Shown: one piece after another, positions 55,173 through 64,000 of the stretch
Layout of the letters: the number at the start of each line of letters is the position of its first letter
How positions within the stretch are numbered: position 1 is the first letter of the stretch
Source of the DNA: Mammaliicoccus vitulinus
Lineage (GTDB): Bacteria > Bacillota > Bacilli > Staphylococcales > Staphylococcaceae
Direction: 5' to 3'
Assembly (NCBI RefSeq): GCF_029024305.1
Contig: NZ_CP118974.1
Span: 1,705,069 to 1,769,068, forward strand
Length of the DNA: 64,000 nucleotides
Translations under genes and position numbers: made by a program
Notes under the pieces: generated by a model
What the model saw: only the letters and a program-made list of their open reading frames with translations
Told to the model about the DNA's origin: nothing
Database searches by the model: none

Positions 55173-56099
55173 TTGGCAAATATCGTAAAAAAGATTGATT
55201 CTCAAACAATCAATAAACTAATAAAACAATATAATATGGACACTGAAAACCTACCAACTGGTACTTTAGCGCGTAAAAAAATAAAAAGCACACAAGTACA
55301 AATATATCGTTCTCAAAAAATCATGTTTCAAGGCAAAGATGCTGAGCAAGTTGCAAGTTCAGTATTAGGAGAAAAAATTATGCCTTCTACTCCTAGTAAA
55401 TCTATTCCAAATAAAACACATACCTTCGACTTACACAATACAATTGGTAGTGATGAAGCAGGCAGTGGCGATTATTTTGGACCTTTAACCGTGTGTGCAG
55501 CATACGTTTCTAAAAAGAATGCTAAAATATTAAAAGAAATAGGTGTGATGGACTCTAAATCATTAACGGACATAAAAATAGTAGAACTAGCAGAACATAT
55601 TATTCAAATATGTCCACATTCATTAATCGTACTTGATAATCCCAACTATAATACGAAGCAATTAGAGGGATGGAGTCAAGTTAAAATGAAAGCCGTCTTA
55701 CACAATCAAGCGATCAAAAATGTCATAACGCGCGTAGAGGAATCTGAATTAGAACAAATTGTAATCGATCAATTTGTCCAAGCCAGTACATATGAAAAGA
55801 ATATTATAGGTTCAATGCCACGAAAAGATATTACATTTTTCGAAACAAAAGGTGAATCAAAATCTATCGCAATCGCTGCGGCAAGCATCATAGCAAGATA
55901 TGCATTTGTTAAACATATGGATAGATTAGCTCAAGAATTAAACGTCATCATACCAAAAGGCGCAAGTAATAAAGTAGACTTACAAGCAGCCAAAATCGTT
56001 CAAAAATATGATATTAATCAGCTTGATGCAATAACTAAAAAACATTTTAAAAATAGAGATAAAGTATTAGATCTCATAAAACGTAAAAGGAGAAATTAG
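55173..56099 (+). CDS. rnhC: Ribonuclease HIII
   Basis: 308 residues from TTG 55173. Degrades RNA in RNA-DNA hybrids. An N-terminal TBP-like domain (about 1-90) precedes the catalytic core with GSDEAGSGDYFGPL (Asp-Glu), VMDSKSLTD and VIDQFVQ. It is divergent from zapA, as in other staphylococci. Spacing of the AGG site to TTG is normal. Confidence 0.96.
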   Translation: MANIVKKIDSQTINKLIKQYNMDTENLPTGTLARKKIKSTQVQIYRSQKIMFQGKDAEQVASSVLGEKIMPSTPSKSIPNKTHTFDLHNTIGSDEAGSGDYFGPLTVCAAYVSKKNAKILKEIGVMDSKSLTDIKIVELAEHIIQICPHSLIVLDNPNYNTKQLEGWSQVKMKAVLHNQAIKNVITRVEESELEQIVIDQFVQASTYEKNIIGSMPRKDITFFETKGESKSIAIAAASIIARYAFVKHMDRLAQELNVIIPKGASNKVDLQAAKIVQKYDINQLDAITKKHFKNRDKVLDLIKRKRRN

Positions 56100-56100
56100 T

Positions 56101-56214
56101 ATGTTACTCATAACACTTAGTTGGCAAGTTATATTAGCCATTGTTATTATCTGCTACTTAATCTGGTTTATCGGCAAACAACTTATCAAAATCACAAATA
56201 AGAATAAAAAATAA
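56101..56214 (+). CDS. Small membrane protein (37 aa) after rnhC
   Basis: An ATG frame of 37 codons starting one base after the rnhC stop, with an AAAGGAG site. One membrane helix (WQVILAIVIICYLIWFIG) and a basic tail (KQLIKITNKNKK). Likely translated with rnhC. Function unknown. Confidence 0.7.
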   Translation: MLLITLSWQVILAIVIICYLIWFIGKQLIKITNKNKK

Positions 56215-56216
56215 GT

Positions 56217-56260
56217 AAAAACCACAGTAATCTGCAAAATATACAGATTACTGTGGTTTT
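56217..56260. terminator. Bidirectional terminator between rnhC and pheT
   Basis: Perfect 17-bp stem AAAACCACAGTAATCTG / CAGATTACTGTGGTTTT with a short loop and T-runs on both strands, between two converging genes. Confidence 0.93.
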
Positions 56261-56289
56261 ATTAAATATAAATTTGATATTCAAATTAA

Positions 56290-58695
56290 TTATGCTCTTA
56301 AAGTAGCACCTTGTTGTTCTAATGCTTCTAATATTTGATTATGAACTGATGAAACTTTTTCTTCTGTTAAAGTTTCAGTAACATCTAAATAATCAATTCG
56401 AATTGCTACTGACTTCTTACCTTCTTCCATATGTTCACCTTCATAAACATCAAATACTTCAGCATGGTTCAGTATATCAGCACCATTTTCATTAATTGTG
56501 CTAATTAATGTAGATGTCGTTACTTCAGTATTTACCACTAATGCTATATCTCTAGATACGCCAGGGAATCTAGGAATAGCTTCATATTCTATTTTACCGA
56601 CTGGTTGTTCTAACACTTTTGTAAAGTTTAACTCAAAAACATAAGTACGGTCTAAGTCATTTTCTTTTTCTACCTTAGGATGCAATTCTCCTATTAAACC
56701 TACTACTTCATCATTTAATTTCACGTACGCTGTTCTACCTGGGTGCAACAAGTCTAATTTCGCCGCTTCAAATGTGAATGAAACGTTTAATTGCTCTGCA
56801 ATACGTTCTACAATCCCTTTAACTAAAAAGAAGTCTACAGGTTCATCTTTTTGTTGCCATTTATTACCTGTATATTGACCCGTTAATATACCACTTAAAA
56901 ATTCAACTTCTGTAGGTAATTGATTTTCTCCATTACTATAGAAAACTCTGCCTAGCTCATATAATGCTACGTTTTTATTTTTTCTAGCTACGTTATAACG
57001 CGTTGCATCTATTAGTCTTGGTAATAAACTTTGACGCAATACGGCTTGATCTTCACTCATAGGCATCATAAGTTCTACAACTTCTTGTTCCTCAAGTGCG
57101 TAATCTTTAGCAACATCTTTATGAACTAATGAATACGTAATGGCTTGATCTAATCCAGCACCTTCAAGTATTTCTTTAACTTTACGTGTTTTAAGTTGAT
57201 TATCTGTTAAATATCCAGCTGTTGTACTTTCAAAGTTTGGTAAAGTTGATGGTAATTGATCGTATCCATAAATTCTTGCAACTTCTTCTATTAAGTCTGC
57301 TTTAATAGAAATATCATTTCTTCTTGAAGGAACGTTAACTTCAAATGAATCTTCTGACACGTTTGTCGCAAATCCTAAACGGTTAAAAATAACATTTATC
57401 TCTTCAGTTGAAAGTTCAAATCCTATTAATTGATTTACATCATGAGTAGAGATTTCAATTGTTTTAGATGTTTCAGGTAAAGTACCATCTGACACAACTT
57501 CACTGAGTACTGTGCCACCTGCAATATCTTGTAACAAGAATGCTGCTCTATTTAAAGCATCTATAACTCTTTCACTTGCGATGCCTTTTTCGAATCTACT
57601 TGATGCTTCACTTCTTAAACCTAATCTTCTTGAAGTTTGTCTTACATTTGTAGCATTAAATATCGCACTTTCTATAACGACATTTTGTGTTTTGTCTGTT
57701 ACTTCTGAGAAATCTCCACCCATAACACCAGCAATTGCAATCGGTTCTGAACCATTTGTAATGACAACATCAGAAGCAAGTAATTCTCTTTCAACACCAT
57801 CTAGTGTAGTGATTTTTTCATTTTCTTGTGCATAACGCGCAACAATTTGTTCTGATCCAATGTGATCTTGGTCAAACATATGTAGAGGTTGACCATGTTC
57901 TAATAGAATATAATTCGAAATATCAACTACATTATTTATTGGACGAATTCCAGCTTTCATTAATCTTGATTGTAACCAAGTTGGTGATGGTGCAATCGTA
58001 ACATTCTTAACTACTCTAGCTGCGTAATAAGGTATCGCTTCTTCATTTTGAACCGCAACACTAATCTCTTGAGTTGCTTTTTCTGGCGCTTCAGTTAAAT
58101 CTGTATTTGGATATTTTATTTCATTACCATACAGTGCACTCACTTCATGTGCTGCACCTAACATACTTAAACAATCTGCTCTGTTTGGTGTTAAATCAAA
58201 GTCCATCACTTCATCATTAAGCAATAAAGCTTCTAAAGCATCGCTACCAGGAGTCGGTTCATTAGAAAATACATAGATTCCGTCAGCATATTTTTTAGGC
58301 ATGACATTAGCATCTAAACCTATTTCTTGTAAAGAACAAATCATACCTTCAGAAACTTCGCCTCTTAATTTCGCTCTTTTAATTTTAACGCCACCAGGTA
58401 AACGTCCACCAACTCTAACTACAATTACATATTGGTCTACATCAACGTTAGGTGCACCACATACGATTTGTACGGGTTCTTCTTCCCCAACATCTACTTT
58501 ACATATATTTAGTTTATCAGCTTCAGGATGTTTTTCTTTTGATACAACATGTCCTACAACTAATTTTTTAATATCTTCACCGTATTTTTTAATGCTATCT
58601 ACTTCTATACCACTTCTTGTTATTTTCTCAGCTAATGCATCTATATCAGCATCTATTTTAATATATTCATTTAACCATTCTTTACTCACTAACAT
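56290..58695 (-). CDS. pheT: Phenylalanyl-tRNA synthetase beta subunit
   Basis: 801 residues. Forms the alpha2-beta2 enzyme that charges tRNA-Phe and edits Tyr. An N-terminal EMAP/tRNA-binding domain (VVGHVVSKEKHPEADKLNIC, VCGAPNVD), the B3/B4 editing domain (DLTPNRADCLSMLG), B5 (EVARIYGYDQLP) and the C-terminal anticodon-binding fold (RFPGVSRDIALVV). Overlaps pheS by one base (TAATG). Confidence 0.97.
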   Translation of the reverse strand: MLVSKEWLNEYIKIDADIDALAEKITRSGIEVDSIKKYGEDIKKLVVGHVVSKEKHPEADKLNICKVDVGEEEPVQIVCGAPNVDVDQYVIVVRVGGRLPGGVKIKRAKLRGEVSEGMICSLQEIGLDANVMPKKYADGIYVFSNEPTPGSDALEALLLNDEVMDFDLTPNRADCLSMLGAAHEVSALYGNEIKYPNTDLTEAPEKATQEISVAVQNEEAIPYYAARVVKNVTIAPSPTWLQSRLMKAGIRPINNVVDISNYILLEHGQPLHMFDQDHIGSEQIVARYAQENEKITTLDGVERELLASDVVITNGSEPIAIAGVMGGDFSEVTDKTQNVVIESAIFNATNVRQTSRRLGLRSEASSRFEKGIASERVIDALNRAAFLLQDIAGGTVLSEVVSDGTLPETSKTIEISTHDVNQLIGFELSTEEINVIFNRLGFATNVSEDSFEVNVPSRRNDISIKADLIEEVARIYGYDQLPSTLPNFESTTAGYLTDNQLKTRKVKEILEGAGLDQAITYSLVHKDVAKDYALEEQEVVELMMPMSEDQAVLRQSLLPRLIDATRYNVARKNKNVALYELGRVFYSNGENQLPTEVEFLSGILTGQYTGNKWQQKDEPVDFFLVKGIVERIAEQLNVSFTFEAAKLDLLHPGRTAYVKLNDEVVGLIGELHPKVEKENDLDRTYVFELNFTKVLEQPVGKIEYEAIPRFPGVSRDIALVVNTEVTTSTLISTINENGADILNHAEVFDVYEGEHMEEGKKSVAIRIDYLDVTETLTEEKVSSVHNQILEALEQQGATLRA

Positions 58696-59753
58696 TATGC
58701 TTCACCACCATCTTCTACAGGCTTAAATTGCTCTAAAAATCTCACGTCATTTGTATAGAAATGTCTAATGTCTTCAATTCCATATTTCAACATCGCCATT
58801 CTGTCTGGTCCTAAACCAAAGGCAAAGCCTGAATATTTACTTGAATCAAATCCTGCCATTTCTAATACGTTTGGATGTACCATACCTGATCCTAGTACTT
58901 CAATCCATCCAGTTTGTTTACATACATTACAACCATGACCTTTACATTTAAAACATGAAACATCCACTTCTACAGAAGGTTCTGTGAATGGGAAGAAACT
59001 TGGTCTTAGTCGAATTTCACGATCAGCACCAAATAGTTTACGTGCTAATAATTCTAACGTTCCTTTAAGATCACTCATTTTAATATTTTCAGCAACAACT
59101 AAACCTTCAATTTGCGTGAATTGGTGACTATGTGTCGCATCATCAGAGTCTCTACGATATACTTTACCCGGACAAATAATTTTAACTGGTCCAACGCCAT
59201 TACGCTTTTCTAAAGTTCTAGCTTGAACTGGAGAAGTATGTGTACGCATTAAAATTTCTTCTGAAATATAGAAAGTATCTTGCATGTCACGTGCTGGATG
59301 TGATTTTGGTAAGTTTAAAGCTTCGAAATTATAATAATCTGATTCTACTTCATAACCTTCAACGATTTCATAACCTAATCCTATGAATAAATCTTCTAAA
59401 TCTTCATTTATTTTAGTAAGAGGATGTTTCGCACCTAAAGTCACTTTTCTACCAGGCAATGTTACATCAATCGTTTCGTTTTCTAGTTGTGCATTTAAGG
59501 CTTCTTCTTCTAAAAGCACTTTTTTAGCTTCAATTTCTATTTCAACTGCTTTACGCACTTCATTAACGAATTGGCCAAATTCAGGTCTTTCTTCTTTAGG
59601 TAATGCTTTCATTTCTTTCATAAGACCTGTTATAACACCTTTTTTACCTAAATAATTCACTTTTACATCTTGTAACGCTCTTTCAGCTTTTGCCTCGTTA
59701 ATTCTTACAAGGGCTTCTTGTCGTAATTCAGATAATTTCTCTTGTAATGACAT
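58695..59753 (-). CDS. pheS: Phenylalanyl-tRNA synthetase alpha subunit
   Basis: 352 residues from the ATG at 59753 (AGGAGG site); the longer open frame to 59843 runs into the T-box and is not coding. Class II catalytic subunit with an N-terminal coiled coil, motif 2 [14 protein letters not shown] and [20 protein letters not shown], and motif 3 [18 protein letters not shown]. Confidence 0.97.
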   Translation of the reverse strand: MSLQEKLSELRQEALVRINEAKAERALQDVKVNYLGKKGVITGLMKEMKALPKEERPEFGQFVNEVRKAVEIEIEAKKVLLEEEALNAQLENETIDVTLPGRKVTLGAKHPLTKINEDLEDLFIGLGYEIVEGYEVESDYYNFEALNLPKSHPARDMQDTFYISEEILMRTHTSPVQARTLEKRNGVGPVKIICPGKVYRRDSDDATHSHQFTQIEGLVVAENIKMSDLKGTLELLARKLFGADREIRLRPSFFPFTEPSVEVDVSCFKCKGHGCNVCKQTGWIEVLGSGMVHPNVLEMAGFDSSKYSGFAFGLGPDRMAMLKYGIEDIRHFYTNDVRFLEQFKPVEDGGEA

Positions 59754-59761
59754 ATATATCC

Positions 59762-60020
59762 TCCTATTTAGTCGAAAAAAAAGACTTCGCCCCCTCATAA
59801 TAGAGGGACGAAGTCTTCCGTGGTACCACCCAAATTTATACATACTTATGCATACACTTATATGTTGATAACGGATCTACATTCCGACTTAAATTTCTTT
59901 AAGTAGCTAAAAGGATGAAAAAAATTAAGTTACGACATAGGATCTCTCAGTCTAGAATCCTTTCCCTAATTATGCGTATCCATTAATTTACGTCCCTTTA
60001 TAAGCTCATATTGATTATGA
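59762..60020 (-). promoter_or_regulatory. T-box riboswitch leader of pheST
   Basis: Minus-strand leader of about 260 bases with the T-box sequence GGTGGTACCACGG (59830-59818) and a strong terminator (GACTTCG.CCCTC / GAGGGGGCGAAGTC plus eight T, 59776-59815). Upstream lies a Stem I region with a GAGAG loop motif. A TTC (Phe) triplet followed by A at 59919-59917 is a candidate specifier. Uncharged tRNA-Phe should stabilise the antiterminator and allow pheST transcription. Confidence 0.9.
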
Positions 60021-60049
60021 AATCATTATATTAAATATTATATCTTTGG

Positions 60050-60790
60050 TCAACCTTTCAAATGGTAAAGTAATATGCCACAAGATACAGCAACATTTAA
60101 ACTTTCAGCTTTTCCATAAAGAGGAATGTTGAGGTTTTCTGTAGTTTGGTTCAATAATTCTTCTTCAACTCCAGCACCTTCGTTACCCATGATTAAAGCG
60201 AAGTTTTCTTGGCTTTCAATTTCTTTATAGTGAACTGCATGATTCAAACTTGTGCCATAAGTGTTACCTTCAAATTTTTCGATAAATTCATAAATATCTT
60301 CTTCAACTACTGGTAAGTGAAATACACTACCTTGAGATGCGCGCAATACTTTATCTTGATAAGGATCTGCACTGCCTTTTGAATATACAACAGCGTCCAT
60401 TCCAGCAGCATCAGCATTACGAATCAATGCACCCATATTGCCAGGATCTTGCACTCTATCTAGCACAAGCACTTGTTTAAAATTGCTTATTTCATATGTT
60501 GGAAGTTCAACGACAGCAAAAATCCCTTGTGGTGTTGTTGTATCCGATAAAGATTCAGCCACTTTAAAGTTGATAACGTATGACTCATCCGCATATTGAA
60601 CAATTTGATCGTCAACTCTTGAATAATCAACAGCTAATAAAGAAACGATTTTAAGTTTGCTATTATAAGCTTCTTCAACCAGATGGAAACCTTCAATTAA
60701 AAATTGACCTTGTTTAACACGTTCTTTTTTCTTCTTTAGCTTATTCATTTGTTTAATTTTATTATTTTGTACTGAAGTAATCTCTTCCAT
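60050..60790 (-). CDS. TrmH/SpoU-family RNA 2'-O-methyltransferase
   Basis: 246 residues. An N-terminal L30e-like substrate-binding domain (residues 1-95) and a SPOUT knot domain with motif 1 LDRVQDPGNMGALIRNADAA, motif 2 ALIMGNEGAGVEEELL and motif 3 IPLYGKAESLNVAVSCGI. Methylates a ribose in rRNA or tRNA; the exact target cannot be inferred. Its place before pheST is conserved in staphylococci. Confidence 0.92.
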   Translation of the reverse strand: MEEITSVQNNKIKQMNKLKKKKERVKQGQFLIEGFHLVEEAYNSKLKIVSLLAVDYSRVDDQIVQYADESYVINFKVAESLSDTTTPQGIFAVVELPTYEISNFKQVLVLDRVQDPGNMGALIRNADAAGMDAVVYSKGSADPYQDKVLRASQGSVFHLPVVEEDIYEFIEKFEGNTYGTSLNHAVHYKEIESQENFALIMGNEGAGVEEELLNQTTENLNIPLYGKAESLNVAVSCGILLYHLKG

Positions 60791-60914
60791 AAAAACTCCT
60801 CATGTTCTATATAGACTTATATACCTAGTATATATGAAAAAAACCTAATTTAATAGAATATCTTTCATAATGCATACATACCACGATATTCACTATTGCC
60901 CTTTTAAAATTTCA

Positions 60915-60948
60915 TAAAAAAAGACTGCCGATAATATCGACAGTCTGA
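60915..60948 (-). terminator. Terminator of rpmF
   Basis: Minus-strand stem GACTGTCGATA / TATCGGCAGTC with a T7 run, 35 bases after the rpmF stop. Confidence 0.88.
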
Positions 60949-60982
60949 AACGTCCTTATTCAGGATATTTACATATAACTTA

Positions 60983-61156
60983 TTATTTAGAAACGACTTC
61001 TTTACCTTTGTATGATCCACAAGCTTTACATACACGGTGAGATAATTTCATTTCTCCACAGTTTGAACATTCTACCATACCTGGTACTGAGATTTTGAAA
61101 TGCGTACGACGTTTTCTCTTAGCTGATTTTGAAGTTCTTCTAGCTGGAACTGCCAT
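60983..61156 (-). CDS. rpmF: Ribosomal protein L32
   Basis: 57 residues, too short for a default ORF scan. Begins [20 protein letters not shown]; zinc ribbon CSNCG / CKACG, so it is the zinc-binding form. Starts with a strong AAGGAGG site 38 bases after yceD, the usual pair. Confidence 0.98.
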   Translation of the reverse strand: MAVPARRTSKSAKRKRRTHFKISVPGMVECSNCGEMKLSHRVCKACGSYKGKEVVSK

Positions 61157-61194
61157 GTCTTATTCCTCCTTAAATTTTATAAACACTTGTCCGA

Positions 61195-61740
61195 TTATTT
61201 TTCGTCATCGAAGAATTGTTGTAATTTTTGAAGTCTTGGATCAACTGATTTTTCAGTTTCTTCCACTGAATCATCGGTTGACTCAAATTGATCTTCGCCA
61301 ATAACTTCCCAACCATTGCCTGCCATTGATATATTCTCACTTTCTTCAGAGAACACTTGTAATGGTTTCTCTAAAATGACAAGTTCTTCAATAATCGGTA
61401 ATAAATTAATCATGCCACCTTCGAGTTTATGCCTCAAATCGTCATCATCTTCATCATTACTTTCACTGAACTCGTCTAATTCAAATATTTCTACGGATGT
61501 AGTATCGAATGGTAGCTCTACTGGCTTTAAAGTACGGGCACATGGTAACGTCAATACACCACTAATGTCAAGATTGACAATTATCTCATGCATTCGCACT
61601 TGAGCGTCTCCTGTTACTTTTATTGGAGATATATCGATAAGTTCATCTACCCTATCGGTAAGATAATTCATATCGATTTCTTTATCAAAAGTAAATGGTT
61701 CGTTTTGGTTTTTTTTAAGTTGCGTTATTGACCACTTCAT
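61195..61740 (-). CDS. yceD: DUF177 protein YceD, large-ribosome-subunit associated
   Basis: 181 residues, acidic. DUF177 signature near the middle (LDISGVLTLPCARTLKPVEL) and the end VDPRLQKLQQFFDDEK. Almost always next to rpmF in bacteria and linked to 23S rRNA processing or assembly in plants and E. coli. The ATG at 61740 has an AGAGGTG site. Confidence 0.93.
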   Translation of the reverse strand: MKWSITQLKKNQNEPFTFDKEIDMNYLTDRVDELIDISPIKVTGDAQVRMHEIIVNLDISGVLTLPCARTLKPVELPFDTTSVEIFELDEFSESNDEDDDDLRHKLEGGMINLLPIIEELVILEKPLQVFSEESENISMAGNGWEVIGEDQFESTDDSVEETEKSVDPRLQKLQQFFDDEK

Positions 61741-61770
61741 CTGGGTTCACCTCTTACAAACACAAAAATT

Positions 61771-61799
61771 ATTGTAACCTTAACGACAATGTTTGTCAA
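61771..61799 (-). promoter_or_regulatory. Promoter of yceD-rpmF
   Basis: TTGACA (61799-61794), 17 bases, TACAAT (61776-61771) on the minus strand, about 30 bases before the yceD start. A near-consensus sigma-A promoter. Confidence 0.9.
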
Positions 61800-61865
61800 G
61801 ATTTTTTCTTAACATTCATTATCTGATACAATACTAATGATGAAGTGAAACGGGAGGAAATGCAA

Positions 61866-63023
61866 ATGAAAAGTGTTGCTTTAATTACTGAATACAATCC
61901 ATTTCATAATGGGCATGTTTATCATGCGGAGTCTTCTCGAAATAAAACGAATAGTGATGTGACAATTTCTATTATGAGCGGTTCTTTTACTATGCGGGGA
62001 GAACCTGCTATTTTAAATAAATTCAAACGTGCTGAAATGGCGATTCAATATGTAGATTTAGTCGTAGAATTACCACTTGTATATGCCATTTCTTCAGGTG
62101 ACTTGTTTGCAAAAGGTGGCGTCCAAATTGCAGAACAACTTCAATGTGATGCATTATCTTTTGGAAGTGAGTCAGGAAATATTGAAGATATAAAAAGTGC
62201 CATTCACCAAATTGAACAATTGACTAAAGATGACAGATATCAAAGCATGATTAAAGAAGGTAAATCCCATCCTAGAATTATTGCTGAATTAGTTCAAGAT
62301 ACGCACTTACTTAAAGGATCTAACAACCTTCTCGCTATAGAATATGTTAAGCACATTATGCAAAATAACCTATCCATTAAACCTGTTACGATACAAAGAA
62401 AAGATAATATGTATTTAGATCCAGACTTAAATAGAACGACGCATATTTCAAGTGCAACCTCTATCCGAAATGCTTATTTTAATCATGAAGAAAATTATAA
62501 ACTCAGTTTACCTCAAACAAGTTCTGAGATTTTAAGTCAATCTAATGGTCTCAATTGGGAGCATTTCTTCACTTTATTAAAATGGACTATTTTAAGATCA
62601 ACCCATGAAGAATTAAGAGAAATCTATATGATGACTGAAGGTTTAGAATATAAAATCAAAAAAGAAATTAAAGATAGCACCAATTTTGAAATGTTTGTCA
62701 AAAGGCTAAAATCAAAAAGGTATACTTGGACACGATTACAACGTCTGTTGACCGCTATATTATTAAATATTAAAACAGTCGACGTCATAAATTATGAACC
62801 ATCAGCAATTCGTGTACTCGCAATGTCTCAAAAAGGTCAGGCATATTTGAAATCCATTAAAGATCAATGTCCCCTTCCGATTATTACAAATGTGAATAAA
62901 CAATCCGCATCTTATTTCACAAATGAAATAAAAGCTACAGAGTTATACCAAATGATATCAGGTGACACCGCAACAGATTTCAACCAACCAGTATATATCA
63001 AAGATCTGGGACATAATTCCTAA
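61866..63023 (+). CDS. tmcAL: tRNA(Met) cytidine acetate ligase TmcAL (YlbM)
   Basis: 385 residues from the ATG at 61866, which has a GGGAGG site 8 bases upstream; GTG 61845 and ATG 61860 are poorer choices. It makes N4-acetylcytidine at the wobble base of elongator tRNA-Met from acetate and ATP. Nucleotidyltransferase motifs ITEYNPFHNGHVYH and THISSATSIRNAYF; the C-terminal half is helical. Divergent from yceD. Confidence 0.94.
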   Translation: MKSVALITEYNPFHNGHVYHAESSRNKTNSDVTISIMSGSFTMRGEPAILNKFKRAEMAIQYVDLVVELPLVYAISSGDLFAKGGVQIAEQLQCDALSFGSESGNIEDIKSAIHQIEQLTKDDRYQSMIKEGKSHPRIIAELVQDTHLLKGSNNLLAIEYVKHIMQNNLSIKPVTIQRKDNMYLDPDLNRTTHISSATSIRNAYFNHEENYKLSLPQTSSEILSQSNGLNWEHFFTLLKWTILRSTHEELREIYMMTEGLEYKIKKEIKDSTNFEMFVKRLKSKRYTWTRLQRLLTAILLNIKTVDVINYEPSAIRVLAMSQKGQAYLKSIKDQCPLPIITNVNKQSASYFTNEIKATELYQMISGDTATDFNQPVYIKDLGHNS

Positions 63024-63031
63024 CTCAAAAT

Positions 63032-63075
63032 AAAAGATTTCTTCATTAGTTAAGCCTAGTGAAGAGATCCTTTTA
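63032..63075 (+). terminator. Terminator after tmcAL, part of a repeat element
   Basis: Stem GATTTCTTCA / TGAAGAGATC with a TTAGTTAAGCCTAG loop and CTTTTAT tail. The same hairpin, in variant form, occurs at the repeat element at 40856-40900 on the other strand. Confidence 0.75.
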
Positions 63076-63194
63076 TATTTTAAAATCTTACGATTTTGAA
63101 TGAAACAAGCAAAAAAGACAAAAAACAAACCAAACGTTTGTCCACGTTTAGTTTGTCCACGATATGACGCATGATAAATATCATGCGTTTTTGA
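63076..63194. repeat. Intergenic repeats and second hairpin between tmcAL and coaD
   Basis: Holds AAAATCTTACGATTTTGAATG, shared in variant form with 40830-40850; a direct repeat GTTTGTCCACG twice (about 63137 and 63151); and a hairpin ACGCATGAT / ATCATGCGT followed by TTTTTG (63167-63191) that ends at the coaD stop and could end plus-strand transcripts. Confidence 0.6.

Positions 63195-64000
<806 letters not shown>

Noticed and set aside
59754-59843. N-terminal extension of pheS into the leader
   Set aside because: The bases form the T-box terminator and antiterminator; the ATG at 59753 has the ribosome site.

Overview
The window is low-GC Firmicutes DNA, almost certainly from a member of the Staphylococcaceae (Staphylococcus or the related Mammaliicoccus group). 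The right third carries the chromosomal block rsmD-coaD / tmcAL / yceD-rpmF / rRNA-tRNA methyltransferase / pheST / rnhC / zapA-cvpA-polX-mutS2 / trxA / uvrC / sdhCAB / murI-rdgB-phosphoesterase. I know this order from staphylococci, although a MarR gene and an enoyl-CoA hydratase gene are added here. The surface protein has a YSIRK signal and an LPxTG anchor, and the prophage resembles staphylococcal siphophages. Species cannot be fixed from the sequence alone.

Layout. (1) 1-11673: an IS150-type IS3-family element at each side of one very large cell-wall adhesin gene (3276 aa, 27 tandem 89-residue modules). The left IS copy is cut by the window edge; the right copy (about 10402-11673) looks intact and active. 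(2) 11674-40203: a prophage, nearly all on the minus strand, that stops abruptly at the right IS. From left to right it has tape measure (its 3' end replaced by IS sequence), tail chaperones with a lambda-type frameshift signal, major tail protein, neck and connector proteins, major capsid, ClpP-like protease, portal, large and small terminase, HNH endonuclease, a RinA-like late activator, replication genes (P4-type helicase, primase-polymerase, SNF2 helicase, VRR-NUC nuclease, Sak4-like ATPase, an SSB-like protein), many small early genes, a Cro/CI switch with repeated operators, a lipoprotein and a tyrosine integrase beside tRNA-Arg(UCU). Baseplate, receptor-binding, holin and lysin genes are not in the window. 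(3) 40204-64000: core chromosome.

How the parts work together. The prophage lysogeny genes (CI, lipoprotein, integrase) run rightwards toward the tRNA; early, replication and late genes run leftwards from the Cro promoter, with RinA expected to switch on the packaging and structural operon. The IS-adhesin-IS block either inserted into the tape-measure gene as a composite transposon or marks an IS-mediated recombination that removed the rest of the late genes. In the chromosome, sdhCAB has a CcpA (cre) site over its promoter, pheST has a T-box leader, and yceD-rpmF has a near-consensus sigma-A promoter.

Most notable: the giant adhesin with higher-order 534-bp repeats between IS copies; two -1 frameshift signals (IS transposase and tail chaperone) plus a frameshifted MazG-like gene; an iteron-like intergenic region next to the replication helicase; and a dispersed structured repeat found at two chromosomal intergenic sites.
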